This document shows positions 33,011 through 40,681 of a stretch of 64,000 nt of DNA, in pieces. The stretch spans positions 62,001-126,000 of the forward strand of contig NZ_JAAXPG010000016.1 of assembly GCF_012396365.1 (NCBI RefSeq), in the 5' to 3' direction. The position numbers were made by a program, and so were the translations under genes. Each line of letters opens with the position of its first letter. Position 1 is the first letter of the stretch. Source of the DNA: Nocardiopsis alborubida. GTDB taxonomy: Bacteria; Actinomycetota; Actinomycetes; Streptosporangiales; Streptosporangiaceae. The notes under the pieces are model-generated. The model did not search any database, was not told the DNA's origin, and saw only the letters and a list, made by a program, of their open reading frames with translations.

Positions 33011-33067
33011 TGATCTTGTACTTATAGCGAGTCTCGGTGCTCCAATCTCGCTATAAGTACAAGATCA
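33011..33067. repeat. Perfect AT-rich 21-bp inverted repeat
   Basis: Arms 33011-33031 and 33047-33067 are exact reverse complements over 21 bp, with a 15-nt spacer. The arms are only about 38% GC (they contain TTGTACTTATAG) in a region over 70% GC. The element lies between the stops of two convergent genes. It may be a terminator, but the base composition and exact symmetry also suggest a mobile-element end, a recombination site or a cruciform-forming element. Confidence 0.9.
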
Positions 33068-33093
33068 CGGCGAAGGTGGTGTGCCTTTTCCGG

Positions 33094-34002
33094 TCAGCGG
33101 GCACCCGCGCGCAGGTGGTCGCGCAGGGACCGCGCCACGCGCGCCATGAGCGCCTCGGCCCCCGGCTGGTGGTAGGCGGGCACGCGCGACTCGGTCAGCA
33201 CCGCGACGGCGAAGGCCTGGCCGTCGGCGTGCTCGACCACACCGATCTCGTGGCGCAGGTTGAGCAGGGTTCCGGTCTTGGACGACCACCGGGAGAGGTC
33301 GGAGGTGAAATCGGGCGCCAGCCGGTGGCGCAGCAGGTTGTCGCCCATCAGCTCCCGCACCCGGGCGGCCACGTCCGGGTCGATCGCCCGGGGCCGCCAC
33401 AGCGCCTCCAACAGGTCGGCGAAGGCCCGCGCCGCCCCGGAGCTCGCCCGGGTGACGTCGAGCTGCTCGATCCGGTGCCCCCGTCCGGCGGTGCCCTCGC
33501 CGATGGCCAGCGAGTGCGCCAGGTGCGCGCCCTCGGGGCCGAGCCGGTCGGCGGGGGTGTCGCTGAGGCCGCGCATCGTGTGCCGGACGGTGATGCCGCG
33601 CAGCCCGGCCGCGCGCAGCGACGCGGCGACCCGCTCGGGAGGGGTGAGCTCGAACAGGGCGTCGGTGGCGGTGTTGTCGCTCAGGCACATGCTCAGGTAG
33701 AGCAGGTCCTCGACGCTGACACGGGCCGGGTGGCGGAACCGGCTCATCCCGGTGGGTCCCGGAGTGGTGATCCGGCCCGGCTGCACGAGGATCTGCTCGG
33801 CGCCGTCGATCTCCCCCGCCCGGATCCGTTCGAGCGTGGCGACGGCGAGCGGGACCTTGACGAGCGAGGCCGTCGAGAACTCCAGGTCGGGTTCGATGCC
33901 CAGTTCCTCGCCCGTACCCAGGTCACGCACGAGGAACGAGCCCCGCAGTCCCCCCTCGTCGAGTTCGCGGCGCAGGTCGCGGACCAGTGCGGTGGCGCTC
34001 AC
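33094..34002 (-). CDS. blaB: BlaB-like cytoplasmic serine hydrolase of the beta-lactamase regulatory locus
   Basis: The 302-residue beta-lactamase-fold protein has the class A motifs S46-L-V-K49 (in FSTASLVKVP), SDN at 108-110 (CLSDNTATDALFEL) and KTG (WSSKTGTLLNLRHE). There is no signal peptide, so it acts in the cytoplasm, unlike real beta-lactamases. Its start GTG 34002 overlaps the LysR stop by 4 nt (GTGA). This arrangement, a LysR gene coupled to a penicillin-recognising-motif protein and divergent from a beta-lactamase, is that of blaA-blaB in Streptomyces cacaoi, where both are needed for induction. The assignment is by analogy. Confidence 0.8.
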   Translation of the reverse strand: MSATALVRDLRRELDEGGLRGSFLVRDLGTGEELGIEPDLEFSTASLVKVPLAVATLERIRAGEIDGAEQILVQPGRITTPGPTGMSRFRHPARVSVEDLLYLSMCLSDNTATDALFELTPPERVAASLRAAGLRGITVRHTMRGLSDTPADRLGPEGAHLAHSLAIGEGTAGRGHRIEQLDVTRASSGAARAFADLLEALWRPRAIDPDVAARVRELMGDNLLRHRLAPDFTSDLSRWSSKTGTLLNLRHEIGVVEHADGQAFAVAVLTESRVPAYHQPGAEALMARVARSLRDHLRAGAR

Positions 34003-34952
34003 GCGGACTCCTCCCCCGCGCCGGGACGGCCGAGCGACCCGCGCCCGGGCGGCCCTCCCCGGCCGGACCGGACCTCCCCCGCCGGGGCGCCCAGGCAGCG
34101 GGCGATCGCCCCTCCCAGGAGGTCGCGCAGCCGCTCGGCCTCGTCCCCGGTCTCGGCGGCCACCTCGTAGCCTCGGGCGAGGCGGACCTCGCCCGTGGGG
34201 CGCCAGTGCAGCCCCAGGTCCTCGGCCTGGCGGGGCGAACAGAGCAGGAGGTCCTCCGAACCCAGGACCTCGGCGGCGGCGGAGGCCAGGGAGGCGGCGA
34301 GGACGACCTGGCCGGGCCGCAGGCCCACGGCGTCGCGCAGGCGGTTGAGGGGGTCGCGCACGTGGGGGACGTCGTCCTCGGGCTGGAGCCAGACGCGGCG
34401 CCCGCGCGAGGACGAGCGGTCGCGGGACAGGCGCAGGGTCTCCAGGTAGACGGCACCGGAGCGCGGCTCCCCGGTGCCCGCCAGGCCCAGCGGGACCGTC
34501 CACGCGGCCTCGCCGGGCGGCACTCCCGCCAGGGCGGCGCGGACCTCGCGTGCGCTCAGCAACTCGGTCCGCGCCGCGGGTGCGGCGGAGCGGAAGTCCA
34601 GGTGGATGCCCTCCTCGCGGGCCTCGGCCCCCAGGAGGGCGAGGTCGCGCGTGGCGCAGGTGTCGGGCACGGCCAGGCGCAGTGGCCGCAGCGCCGCCCT
34701 CTCGGCGTCGTGCTCCATCTCCTCGGCCAGCCGGACCAGGCGCCTGGCCGAGGGCAGCATGTCGCGGCCGAACTGGGTGAGGGTCGCCCGGCGGGTGGAA
34801 CGGTCGAACAGGCGGGCGCCCAGGTGCCTCTCCAGGGCGGCGATGCGTCTGCTGGCGACCGGCTGGGGGATGCGCGCGGCGGCGGCTCCGAGGGTGAAGC
34901 TGCCCCTCTCGCTCACGTTCACGAACGCCTTGCAGGCGCCGACGAGGTCCAT
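33999..34952 (-). CDS. blaA: LysR family regulator, BlaA/AmpR-like
   Basis: The 317-residue protein has an N-terminal LysR HTH (FVNVSERGSFTLGAAAARI, then PQPVASRRIAALERHLGARLF) and a degenerate effector domain ending in a Gly/Pro-rich tail. ATG 34952 (MDLVGACKAF) fits the LysR start; ATG 34961 is the alternative. It is divergent from the two beta-lactamases and coupled to the BlaB-like gene. The T-N11-A box at 34965-34979 lies directly upstream and should be its operator. By analogy with S. cacaoi BlaA it would activate bla upon beta-lactam exposure. Confidence 0.82.
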   Translation of the reverse strand: MDLVGACKAFVNVSERGSFTLGAAAARIPQPVASRRIAALERHLGARLFDRSTRRATLTQFGRDMLPSARRLVRLAEEMEHDAERAALRPLRLAVPDTCATRDLALLGAEAREEGIHLDFRSAAPAARTELLSAREVRAALAGVPPGEAAWTVPLGLAGTGEPRSGAVYLETLRLSRDRSSSRGRRVWLQPEDDVPHVRDPLNRLRDAVGLRPGQVVLAASLASAAAEVLGSEDLLLCSPRQAEDLGLHWRPTGEVRLARGYEVAAETGDEAERLRDLLGGAIARCLGAPAGEVRSGRGGPPGRGSLGRPGAGEESA

Positions 34953-34964
34953 GACCCTCATACT

Positions 34965-34979
34965 ATGCCGTTTTGGCAT
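34965..34979. promoter_or_regulatory. LysR-type T-N11-A operator
   Basis: ATGCC-N5-GGCAT is a perfect 5-bp inverted repeat with the T-N11-A pattern of LysR boxes, in the divergent region between blaA and the first beta-lactamase. Confidence 0.65.
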
Positions 34980-35161
34980 GGAACTGGTCGTTTCTGTCTT
35001 GGACAGCATCATTGCCAGCGGTCAGACTACTGGACGAGGCCGCCCGGCAGGGCGGCGCGTGCGGGTTCCCGCACGGCTGACCGGGGGTCTCCCGGGTCCG
35101 GGCCGCCTTGTGAGCCCGGCGGGGACCCCGTGCACACCCAGGACAGGAAGAGCAGGCACAC

Positions 35162-36079
35162 ATGGTGTTCTCATCCCACCGGCGCACCGGACTCGCGGCC
35201 CTGGCCGCGATCGTCCTCGTCCCCGCCACCGGCTGCGCGGCGGCCAACGGCGCCTCGGCGCCCGAGGCGGAGCAGTCGGCCTCCCCCGCGGCCTCCGCCG
35301 AGCTCACCCGGGAGTTCGAGCGGCTGGAGGAGGAGTTCGACGCGCGGCTGGGCGTCTACGCGGTGGACACCGGCAGCGGCGAGGAGGTCGCGCACCGCCC
35401 CGACGAGCGGTTCGCCTACGCCTCGACGCACAAGGCCCTCACCGCGGCGCTGGTGCTCCAGCAGAACACGCCCGAGGAGATGGAGGAGGTCGTCACCTTC
35501 ACCGAGGACGACCTGGTCGACTACTCGCCGATCACCGAGCAGCACGTGGACACGGGCATGACGCTGACGGAGGTGGCCGACGCCGCCGTCCGCCACAGCG
35601 ACAACACCGCCGCCAACCTGCTGTTCGAGGAGCTGGGCGGGCCGGACGCGTTCGAGGACGCGCTGAGGGAGATCGGCGACGACGTCACCGACCCGGAGCG
35701 GATCGAGACCGAGCTGAACGCCTGGACGCCCGGGGACACCAGCGACACGAGCACGCCGCGCGCCATGGCCGGGAGCCTGCGCGAGTTCACCCTCGGCGAC
35801 GCCCTGCCCGAGGACCGGCGCGAGGTGCTCAACGACATGCTCGTCAACAACACCACCGGTGACGAGCTGATCCGCGCCGGGGTCCCCGAGGACTGGAGGG
35901 TCGGCGACAAGACGGGCGCCGGGAGCCACGGCACGCGCAACGACATCGCCGTCCTCTGGCCGACGGAGGGCGACCCCATCGTCCTCGCCGTCATGTCCAG
36001 CCGCGAGGCGGAGGACGCCGAGTACGACGACGCGCTGATCGCCCGGGCCGCCGAGGTCGTCGCGGAGGAGCTGGCCTGA
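35162..36079 (+). CDS. bla: Class A beta-lactamase, lipoprotein (copy 1)
   Basis: The 305-residue enzyme has a lipoprotein signal peptide (LAAIVLVPATGC, lipobox Cys near residue 25), a Ser/Ala/Glu-rich linker and a class A domain. The catalytic Ser88-T-H-Lys91 is in YASTHKALT, SDN at 146-148, the omega-loop is E182-T-E-L-N186 (Ambler E166 and N170) and KTG starts at 250. It hydrolyses beta-lactams outside the membrane. ATG 35162 has a purine-rich site (GGAAGAG) upstream. It is the first gene divergent from blaA and is probably induced through the LysR box. Confidence 0.93.
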   Translation: MVFSSHRRTGLAALAAIVLVPATGCAAANGASAPEAEQSASPAASAELTREFERLEEEFDARLGVYAVDTGSGEEVAHRPDERFAYASTHKALTAALVLQQNTPEEMEEVVTFTEDDLVDYSPITEQHVDTGMTLTEVADAAVRHSDNTAANLLFEELGGPDAFEDALREIGDDVTDPERIETELNAWTPGDTSDTSTPRAMAGSLREFTLGDALPEDRREVLNDMLVNNTTGDELIRAGVPEDWRVGDKTGAGSHGTRNDIAVLWPTEGDPIVLAVMSSREAEDAEYDDALIARAAEVVAEELA

Positions 36080-36140
36080 CGCCGCTCCGTGCCGACCGGG
36101 CGCGGAACCGCACGTCTCCAGGACAGAAGGAGCAGGGAAG

Positions 36141-37094
36141 ATGTGGCTTTCACCCCTACGGCGCACCGGACTCGCGGCCCTGGCCGCGGTCGCCCTCGTT
36201 CCCGCCGCCGCCTGCGGGGCGGACGGTTCCGGCCCGGCCCCGGGGACGGAGCCCTCGGCCGGGCCCTCCGCCGAGGGCTCGGCCGGACGGTCGGCCCCGG
36301 CCGACCTCTCCGCCGGGTTCGCCGACGAGTTCGCGGACCTGGAGGAGGAGTTCGACGCGCGGCTGGGCGTCTACGCGGTGGACACCGGCAGCGGCGAGGA
36401 GGTCGCGCACCGCCCCGACGAGCGGTTCGCCTACTGCTCCACCCACAAGGCCTTCACCGCGGCGCTGGTGCTCCAGCAGAACACACCCGAGGAGATGGAG
36501 GAGGTCGTCACCTACGACGCCGACGACGTGTTCGGCCACTCACCGGTCACCGGTCAGCACGTCGACACCGGGCTGCCCCTGGTGGAGGTGGCCGACGCCG
36601 CCGTCCGCTACAGCGACAACACCGCCGCCAACCTGCTGTTCGAGGAGCTGGGCGGACCCGACGGGTTCGAGGAGGCGATGGAGGAGATGGGCGACGACGT
36701 GATCGAGGCCGACCGCGTCGAGCCCGGCCTGAGCCGGTGGGCGCCCGGGGACATCCGGGACACGAGCACGCCGCGCGCCATGGCCGGGAGCCTGCGCGAG
36801 TTCGTCCTCGGCGACGCCCTGTCCGAGGACCGGCGCGAGGTGCTCACGCGGATGCTCGTCGACAACCTGACCGGTGACGAGCTGATCCGCGCCGGGGTGC
36901 CCGAGGGCTGGGAGGTCGGCGACAAGACGGGGAACGGGAGCTACGGCACGCGCAACGACATCGCCGTGCTCTGGCCGCCGGAGGGCGACCCCATCGTGGT
37001 GGCGGTCATGTCCAGCCGTGACGAGGAGGACGCCGAGTACGACAACGCGCTGATCGCCGGGGCCGCCGAGGTCGTGGTGCAGGCCCTGGGCTGA
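36141..37094 (+). CDS. bla: Class A beta-lactamase, lipoprotein (copy 2, Ser at Ambler 170)
   Basis: The 317-residue paralogue of copy 1 lies 61 bp downstream. It has a lipobox near PAAACG, a longer Gly/Ser/Ala linker, Ser100-T-H-Lys103 (in YCSTHKAFT, Cys before the nucleophile), SDN at 158-160 and KTG at 262-264. Its omega-loop is E194-P-G-L-S198, so Glu166 is kept but Asn170 is replaced by Ser. Position 170 helps hold the deacylating water, and substitutions there are known to shift spectrum in GES enzymes. Activity is likely but its spectrum may differ from copy 1. It probably shares the copy 1 transcript. Confidence 0.92.
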   Translation: MWLSPLRRTGLAALAAVALVPAAACGADGSGPAPGTEPSAGPSAEGSAGRSAPADLSAGFADEFADLEEEFDARLGVYAVDTGSGEEVAHRPDERFAYCSTHKAFTAALVLQQNTPEEMEEVVTYDADDVFGHSPVTGQHVDTGLPLVEVADAAVRYSDNTAANLLFEELGGPDGFEEAMEEMGDDVIEADRVEPGLSRWAPGDIRDTSTPRAMAGSLREFVLGDALSEDRREVLTRMLVDNLTGDELIRAGVPEGWEVGDKTGNGSYGTRNDIAVLWPPEGDPIVVAVMSSRDEEDAEYDNALIAGAAEVVVQALG

Positions 37095-37335
37095 CGGCGC
37101 CGGGCTGGAGGCCGACCCGGCCGGAGCGGCTCAGCCGGCAGAGCTCGGTTGGAGGGGCCCCGCCGAAGGGGCCGGCCCGTCACCGGTGCGCGCGGGGGGT
37201 TTGAACGTGCGCTTTCGCACCGCCCGCCCCGGATTCGGCCACTCGAAAACGTGTCCTAGCCTGGGAGCGGTCCGGGCCCGGCGGGCACCGGGAACCTCCC
37301 CTCCTGTCCAGAACCGAGCGAGTCCGAGGAACAGC

Positions 37336-37686
37336 GTGAGCATCAGTCCCCGTGTCACAGCGACCGTCTTCCGCGTGGTGGCGGTCATCGAGGCCCTGAC
37401 CTGGATCGGCCTCCTGGGCGGCATGTACGTCAAGTACCTGGGCAGCGGCAGCGAGGCGGGCGTGCACCTCTTCGGCCCCCTGCACGGGGGCGCCTTCGTG
37501 CTCTACGTGGTGGTCACCCTGGCCGCCGCCCTGCACCTGCGCTGGAACCTGTGGGCGACGCTGGTGGCCCTGGCCGCCTCCGTGCCTCCCCTGGGCACCC
37601 TGGTCGCGGACTGGTGGCTGCACCGCACCGGGCGCCTGGCCCCCCGCGCCGAGGAGCGGGACCGCGCGCCCGAGCCCGTGGCCTGA
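37336..37686 (+). CDS. DUF3817 family membrane protein
   Basis: The 116-residue protein has three hydrophobic segments and the DUF3817 signature FRVVAVIEALTWIGLLGGMYVKYL, with GPLHGGAFVLYVVVTL in the middle and WWLHRTGR near the end. The family is a small integral-membrane group, some fused to MFS proteins, of unknown function. GTG 37336 with CGAGGA upstream was chosen. A hairpin follows its stop. Confidence 0.88.
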   Translation: MSISPRVTATVFRVVAVIEALTWIGLLGGMYVKYLGSGSEAGVHLFGPLHGGAFVLYVVVTLAAALHLRWNLWATLVALAASVPPLGTLVADWWLHRTGRLAPRAEERDRAPEPVA

Positions 37687-37698
37687 ACCCCCGGACTC

Positions 37699-37739
37699 CG
37701 CGGGGCCCGACGGAACTTCACCCTCCGTTGGGCCCCGCG
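37699..37739 (+). terminator. Terminator hairpin after the DUF3817 gene
   Basis: CGCGGGGCCC (37699-37708) pairs with GGGCCCCGCG (37730-37739); ACGG and CCGT inside extend the stem with a small mismatch. Confidence 0.7.
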
Positions 37740-37829
37740 CCACCTTCCGGAGCATGACCCTTTGCGCACGAGCGGTGACCTGTGGTTGGTTGACCACCAG
37801 TCAGTGACCCCCAGCGCCGAAGGACCCCC

Positions 37830-38861
37830 ATGCCCTCCGCCCGCACCGCCGCGCTGACCTGCGCCGCGCTCGCCCTCGCCCTGACCAGCGCCCCCTCCCC
37901 CGCCTCCGCTGCCGGGCAGACCCTCTCCCGGAGCACCTCAGTGGGCGTGCACAACGCCTACGAGACGGCCACCTTCCCCCACTTCGCCGACGCCCTCGAC
38001 TCCGGCGCCGGACTCCTGGAACTGGACGTGTGGACCGACGAGTGGTTCGGCACCTGGCGGGTCAACCACGAACTGGTCGGCCAGCGCAACAACTGCGCCG
38101 GGGCCGCCAGCCCCGACGGACTGCGCCAGGGCGGCGACGGAGACCTCGCCGACTGCCTGCGCGACGTGCGCACCTGGCACGAGGCCAACCCCGGCCACCC
38201 GCCGCTGCTGCTCAAGGTGGAGATGAAGAAGGGCTACCACGCCGAGGCCGGCCTGGGCCCCGCCGAGTTCGACGCGCTCGCCGACCAGGTCCTCGGCGAC
38301 GCCCTGTTCCGCCCGGACGACCTGCTGGCGGGCGCCCACGCCACCCTGGACGAGGCGGTGCGCGCCGACGGCTGGCCCTCGCGCGGCGCCCTGGCCGGGA
38401 GGGTCGTCGTCTACCTGACCCCGGGCACCTTCGAACAGGGCAACCCCTTCGACGACCTGTGGACCGACGAAGAGCAGGCGACGCGCCTGCGCGACCTGGC
38501 CGCCGAGGGCCGCCTGGACGAGGCGGCCACCTTCCCGGCGGTGCTCGGCGCCCGCGGCGGCGACCCGCGCGAGCGCTACGCCGAGGACCTGCGGCCGTGG
38601 TTCGTGGTCTTCGACGGCAGCGCCCCGACCTACACCGGGGGCATCGACACCTCCTGGTACGGCGAGAACGACTACCTCCTGGTGATGACCGACGCCCACG
38701 CGGTGTCCCCCGCGATCGACGCGCGCACCCCCTCCCCGGAGGAGGCCGCCGCCCGCGTGCGCGAACTCGCTCAGGCCGGGGCCACCACGGTGACCAGCGA
38801 CTGGGCGGGCCTGCCCGGGGTGCTGTCCATGGTCGTCCCGCACGGCCCGGGCAACGGCTGA
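37830..38861 (+). CDS. Secreted Ca2+-dependent phosphatidylinositol phospholipase C
   Basis: The 343-residue protein has a Sec signal peptide (LTCAALALALTSAPSPASA, cleavage after ASA) and a PI-PLC barrel of the Streptomyces Ca2+-dependent type. The catalytic region is SVGVHNAYET with its His, followed by LLELDVWTDEW (Ca ligands) and WRVNHE (second His). Late strands include LVMTDAH and VTSDWAGLPGVL. It should cleave phosphatidylinositol outside the cell. It starts at ATG 37830 with CGAAGGA upstream. Confidence 0.85.
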   Translation: MPSARTAALTCAALALALTSAPSPASAAGQTLSRSTSVGVHNAYETATFPHFADALDSGAGLLELDVWTDEWFGTWRVNHELVGQRNNCAGAASPDGLRQGGDGDLADCLRDVRTWHEANPGHPPLLLKVEMKKGYHAEAGLGPAEFDALADQVLGDALFRPDDLLAGAHATLDEAVRADGWPSRGALAGRVVVYLTPGTFEQGNPFDDLWTDEEQATRLRDLAAEGRLDEAATFPAVLGARGGDPRERYAEDLRPWFVVFDGSAPTYTGGIDTSWYGENDYLLVMTDAHAVSPAIDARTPSPEEAAARVRELAQAGATTVTSDWAGLPGVLSMVVPHGPGNG

Positions 38862-38885
38862 CGCCGTGGCCGTCCGCCGCGGCGC

Positions 38886-39359
38886 CTACTCGGCTCGCGC
38901 CCCGCGCGAGAAGTAGGCGTTGGACGCGGGCAGGAACAGCAGCACGAGGGCGGACAGCCCCAGCAGTGCCGGAACGACGGCGCCGAGGACGTCGTAGGCC
39001 GACATCCCGTCCGGCGGCCACACGGCGTCCATGTTGACGGTGGCCAGATCCATGAGCGCGACGAGGACACCGGCGGCGGCGAGCAGGAGGCGCGCCCAGT
39101 TGCGGCCCCGGCGCACCAGGACGGCGAGGAGGACACCCACCGCCGCGAACAGCAGCGTGGCGGCGCCGGACACGGCGGCCTGGCGCAGGCCTCCCTCCTC
39201 ACCCGCGGCCGCGCGCATACTGTCCAGCCCGGTGGGGGCGACAACGAACACGTTCAGCACCCACAGCACGAGGTCGACGGCGATCAGGGCTAGCAGGAGC
39301 AGGAAGGCCGCCTCCACCGTCCCAGGGCGCCCGGTCCTCTCGGCGGTCGTACTCGTCAT
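38886..39359 (-). CDS. Four-helix membrane protein (hypothetical)
   Basis: The 157-residue protein has four membrane segments, starting with VEAAFLLLLALIAVDLVLWVL. The start ATG 39359 has AAGAGG upstream. Conserved-looking parts are RNWARLLLAAAGVLVALMDL and SNAYFSRG, similar to small actinobacterial membrane proteins of unknown role. It is convergent with the PI-PLC gene. Confidence 0.75.
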   Translation of the reverse strand: MTSTTAERTGRPGTVEAAFLLLLALIAVDLVLWVLNVFVVAPTGLDSMRAAAGEEGGLRQAAVSGAATLLFAAVGVLLAVLVRRGRNWARLLLAAAGVLVALMDLATVNMDAVWPPDGMSAYDVLGAVVPALLGLSALVLLFLPASNAYFSRGARAE

Positions 39360-39814
39360 GGGTCCTCTTCTTCTTTTCTTCCGCTGGTTCTCGGGGTGGG
39401 GGGAGAAGGATCCCGGGGGCACGGGTCGCCTGAGTAGTCAGGAACTGTACAGCAAACGCCCGGAGGCCGGACAGCGGCGCAGGCAGGGGCGCCGGCGGCG
39501 CTCCTGGGGACACCGCCCGGCACCCGACGGGGACCGGCGCCGGGCCCGGGCACCGCGGTTCGGAAAAGACCTGTCGAGGACAACGGAAAAGACGCGCAAA
39601 GAGGCGGGGATGGAACAGGGAAAAACGCACATTCCCGCTCTATCGTTTCTCCGCCGTCTTGTACACCAACGACCTACTTCTACCCATGGGGTCAAAGGGT
39701 GGCGTTCTGGCCGGTCACGGCAGTGAAAATTCACCGCGTCACCCTTTGTGCACCGTGGGTGGTCCGTGTTCCCTTATGGACTGGCAAGTCATGACACGAG
39801 CCGAAGGATCACCC
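39360..39814. promoter_or_regulatory. 455-bp divergent region with nested dyads before the amidase gene
   Basis: No gene is seen here. Two inverted copies of CAAAGGGTG (39693-39701 and, on the other strand, 39740-39748) flank a perfect palindrome GTGAA-AA-TTCAC (39723-39734). This AT-richer cluster lies 67-122 bp upstream of the amidase start and is a good candidate for an operator set. The rest of the gap shows no structure. Confidence 0.45.
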
Positions 39815-40621
39815 ATGACCAGAACCCACCGGTCAGGTCCGGACAGACGCACCGTCCTGCGCGGGGCCGCGTTGGCCTCCGGCGCCGCCGTTCTCGGCGG
39901 GGCGTTCACCACGGGCGGCGCGAGCGCCTCCGCGAGGGTGGCCGAACCGTCCCTGCACACCCGGGCCGACTGGGGAGCGCGCTCGCCCGCGGGCCGGGTC
40001 CAGATCCTGTCCACCGCGCCCAGCTACATCGTGGTCCACCACACCGCCACGGCCAACAGCACCGACTACTCGCTCAGCCACGCCTACGCCCTGTCCAGGG
40101 CGATCCAGAACTACCACATGGACTCCAACGGCTGGCTGGACACCGGCCAGCAGCTCACCATCAGCCGCGGCGGTCACGTCATGGAGGGCCGCGACCGCAG
40201 CTTCGCCGCCATCCGCGAGGGCAGCCACGTCGTGGGCGCGCACGTGGCCAACAACAACAGCACCTGCATCGGCATCGAGAACGAGGGCCTCTACACGAGC
40301 GTGAGCCCGACCGGGGCCCTGACCGACGCGCTGGTGGCCACCCTGGCGTGGCTGTGCGGGGCCTACCGGCTCGATCCGCACAGCGCGATCCTGGGCCACC
40401 GCGACTTCAACGCCACCGCCTGCCCCGGCGACGTGCTGTACGCGCTGCTCCCGGAGCTGCGCGACGCGGTCGCCGACGCCATGCTGGCGCCGGTCCTGGA
40501 ACTGGCCGCCCGCCGTGCGCCCGCCGGGAACGGCCCGACCTACCCGACCGTGCCCGAGGACGAGCCGGACCGCCTGTTCCACCACGGTCCCGCCCGGGGC
40601 CCCGACGACTTCACCCGCTGA
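39815..40621 (+). CDS. Tat-exported N-acetylmuramoyl-L-alanine amidase
   Basis: The 268-residue protein has a twin-arginine signal (PDRRTVLRGAALASGAAVLGG) with an AxA-type cleavage site near ASASA, then an Amidase_2/PGRP domain. Zinc ligands are the His of IVVHHTA, and the His and Cys of ILGHRDFNATACPGD. The substrate loop includes NYHMDSNGWLD and IGIENEG. It cleaves the amide bond between MurNAc and L-Ala in peptidoglycan. ATG 39815 has GAAGGA upstream. The last 35 residues are a Pro/Arg-rich tail. Confidence 0.93.
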   Translation: MTRTHRSGPDRRTVLRGAALASGAAVLGGAFTTGGASASARVAEPSLHTRADWGARSPAGRVQILSTAPSYIVVHHTATANSTDYSLSHAYALSRAIQNYHMDSNGWLDTGQQLTISRGGHVMEGRDRSFAAIREGSHVVGAHVANNNSTCIGIENEGLYTSVSPTGALTDALVATLAWLCGAYRLDPHSAILGHRDFNATACPGDVLYALLPELRDAVADAMLAPVLELAARRAPAGNGPTYPTVPEDEPDRLFHHGPARGPDDFTR

Positions 40622-40681
40622 CCCGCCCGCCGGGGCGCTCCGGGTTCCGCGCCGCTCGCTGCGCGTTGGGCCCGGCACCGC

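Larger units (their letters stand above)
35138..37094. repeat. Tandem duplication of a beta-lactamase gene with leader
   Basis: Unit 1 (about 35138-36117) and unit 2 (about 36118-37094) are alignable from the leader CCAGGACAG and the ribosome site through the coding region. Long blocks are the same at DNA level, as in the stretch encoding EEEFDARLGVYAVDTGSGEE. The promoter and LysR box upstream of unit 1 are not repeated. Confidence 0.85.

Noticed and set aside
33011-33067. CRISPR repeat
   Set aside because: Only one inverted pair exists, with no spacer array or cas genes.
35138-37094. Beta-lactamase duplication carried by a transposon or integron
   Set aside because: No transposase, integrase, terminal repeats or attC-like sites flank it, and GC and codon use match the neighbours; a simple tandem duplication suffices.
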